Origin: Thaumasiovibrio sp043421945
GTDB lineage: Bacteria > Pseudomonadota > Gammaproteobacteria > Enterobacterales > Vibrionaceae
DNA: 24,294 nucleotides
Direction of reading: 5' to 3'
NCBI GenBank assembly: GCA_043421945.1
Contig: JBHOGO010000075.1
Location: 1-24,294, forward strand
Shown here: positions 23,265 through 24,294 of the stretch, one piece after another
Position numbering within the stretch: the stretch's first letter is position 1
Layout of the letters: the number at the start of each line of letters is the position of its first letter
The notes under the pieces: generated by a model
Databases searched by the model: none
Told to the model about the DNA's origin: nothing
The model's input: the letters and a program-made list of their open reading frames with translations, nothing else
Program-made: the position numbers and the translations under genes

Positions 23265-24107
23265 TTAATCCGTTAAGAGGCCATTTTGATAGTCTGAAAT
23301 CGCTTGGTCTATCTCCTCCATACTATTCATTACAAACGGACCATAATGCACCACGGGTTCATTGATTGGGGCGCCCGATAGTAACAATACACCGCAGTCT
23401 TCAGTGTTGATCATGGCTAGTTCCTCACCATGTGAGAGTAATGCTAATTGTCCAGTGTTGACGGTTTGTCCTTCCAACTCAATGGAACCTTTGTAGACAT
23501 ATAGCATTGCTTGAAAGTTAGGGTTAAGACAGCTCGTGAATGTAGAGCCCTTTGTGGCTTGCCAGTCTGCGATAGTGGTTGGCACCCCCGTTTGCTGCAA
23601 AGGTCCCTTGATTGTTGTGCCTAGAATGGTGAGGTCACCGGAAATTAACCGAACTAGGCTATTTGGACCTAAGTCTTTTTCAGTGATCGCCGCAGATTGA
23701 AAGTCTCTATAACGCGCTGGCTGCATTTTGTTAGCTGCTGGCAAGTTAATCCAAATTTGAAAGCCATGTAGCGATCCGTTTGTCATCATCGGCATTTCAC
23801 TGTGGATGACCCCTTTACCCGCAGACATCCATTGCGCGCCACCATCCTGCAGCTCACCGACATTGCCCATATGATCTTTGTGTTGGAAATGGCCACTGAG
23901 CATATAGGTAAGAGTCTCTATGCCGCGATGTGGGTGCTCAGGAAACCCGCCAATATAGTCATCAGGACTCGTCGATTTCAATTCATCGATCATTAAAAAA
24001 GGAGAAAAACGGGTGTTATTAAAGCCATGTACACGTTGAATTTTCACCCCATCGCCATCAGAAGATGGGTGAGATTGAATGATTGTTTCGATATGTCGGG
24101 TTGCCAT
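23265..24107 (-). CDS. pirin-family bicupin protein
   Basis: Pirins are iron-binding bicupins; bacterial members include quercetinases and regulators of pyruvate metabolism, and many have no known role. The 280-residue protein shows the pirin core FPEHPHRGIETLTYMLSG (55-72) and SAGKGVIHSEMP. Predicted metal ligands are H58, H60, H102 and E104. The C-terminal cupin carries the pirin_C stretch LLLSGAPINEPVVHYGPFVM. The start ATG 24107 is preceded by GGAGGCG; a longer frame to 24149 has no ribosome site. It is the first gene of a possible pirin-LysE-GGDEF group. Confidence 0.93.
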   Translation of the reverse strand: MATRHIETIIQSHPSSDGDGVKIQRVHGFNNTRFSPFLMIDELKSTSPDDYIGGFPEHPHRGIETLTYMLSGHFQHKDHMGNVGELQDGGAQWMSAGKGVIHSEMPMMTNGSLHGFQIWINLPAANKMQPARYRDFQSAAITEKDLGPNSLVRLISGDLTILGTTIKGPLQQTGVPTTIADWQATKGSTFTSCLNPNFQAMLYVYKGSIELEGQTVNTGQLALLSHGEELAMINTEDCGVLLLSGAPINEPVVHYGPFVMNSMEEIDQAISDYQNGLLTD

Positions 24108-24235
24108 CGTCGCCTCCAAATTGCTTGTATTTCCTAGTGTAGAAGGCAATGTGTGATGCCAACAGGGGATAAAGACGAACGGCGTGTTCGAAAAATTTGA
24201 ATGACTGTATTAGCTATTTAACCTGAGATCGGTTT

Positions 24236-24290
24236 AAGCCATCGCCATCAATCCTGATTTTTCTGTGTTTGTGATGTTAAGTGATGGCTT
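24236..24290. repeat. 8-bp inverted repeat at the right edge
   Basis: AAGCCATC (24236-24243) and GATGGCTT (24283-24290) are reverse complements 39 nt apart. Nothing else is supported in 24108-24294, which should hold the pirin promoter; the neighbouring gene lies outside the window. Confidence 0.25.
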
Positions 24291-24294
24291 CTCT

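Noticed and set aside
1..24294. CRISPR arrays, tRNA or rRNA genes, insertion sequences, prophage genes
   Set aside because: No regularly spaced repeats, cloverleaf sequences, transposase or phage-like frames were seen on either strand.

Overview
The window looks like chromosomal DNA of a marine gammaproteobacterium, most likely Vibrionaceae (Vibrio, Photobacterium or a close relative). This rests on the close match of HtpX, GltS and PrpBCDE to their enterobacterial counterparts, on the moderate base composition, and on the mix of LysR, AraC and GntR regulators with a GGDEF protein. No rRNA, tRNA, insertion sequence, integrase or CRISPR array was seen. It reads as metabolic and accessory chromosomal sequence.

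Layout. Positions 1-1450 hold two small uncharacterised minus-strand genes (one of 56 aa with its own RBS and terminator) and gene-poor DNA. Then come htpX (membrane zinc protease, 1501-2379) with promoter and terminator, and gltS (sodium/glutamate symporter, 2620-3843). A LysR gene (3966-4928, minus) is transcribed away from a tight three-gene operon (5042-7963): an argininosuccinate synthetase-like ligase with altered substrate residues, a free-amino-acid type Fe(II)/2-oxoglutarate hydroxylase, and an EamA exporter. A perfect dyad lies in the divergent promoter region. This cassette is the best candidate for an undescribed system: it looks able to make, hydroxylate and export an unusual amino-acid derivative.

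A 24-bp perfect palindrome, several small hairpins and a six-copy ATTGCT tract fill about 500 bp before a lipoprotein of the serine beta-lactamase/PBP fold that has lost its catalytic motifs (8490-9539). A Rob-like AraC regulator follows (9597-10961). Convergent to that is an OpgC-type membrane protein fused to a C-terminal DUF2141 domain (11062-12627, minus), with a divergent LysR regulator (12908-13840).

Positions 14263-21002 are the propionate (2-methylcitrate) locus: four copies of an ATTGTCGACAAT-type operator, a GntR/FCD regulator, then prpB, prpC, prpD and prpE. PrpE activates propionate to propionyl-CoA, PrpC condenses it with oxaloacetate, PrpD dehydrates 2-methylcitrate, and PrpB cleaves methylisocitrate to pyruvate and succinate. 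The spacers between prp genes are all over 110 nt and carry hairpins.

The right end is a minus-strand group: pirin (23265-24107), a LysE/RhtB exporter (22569-23192) and a CHASE-GGDEF diguanylate cyclase (21117-22550). All functions are inferred from sequence reading and remembered family features; no searches were run.
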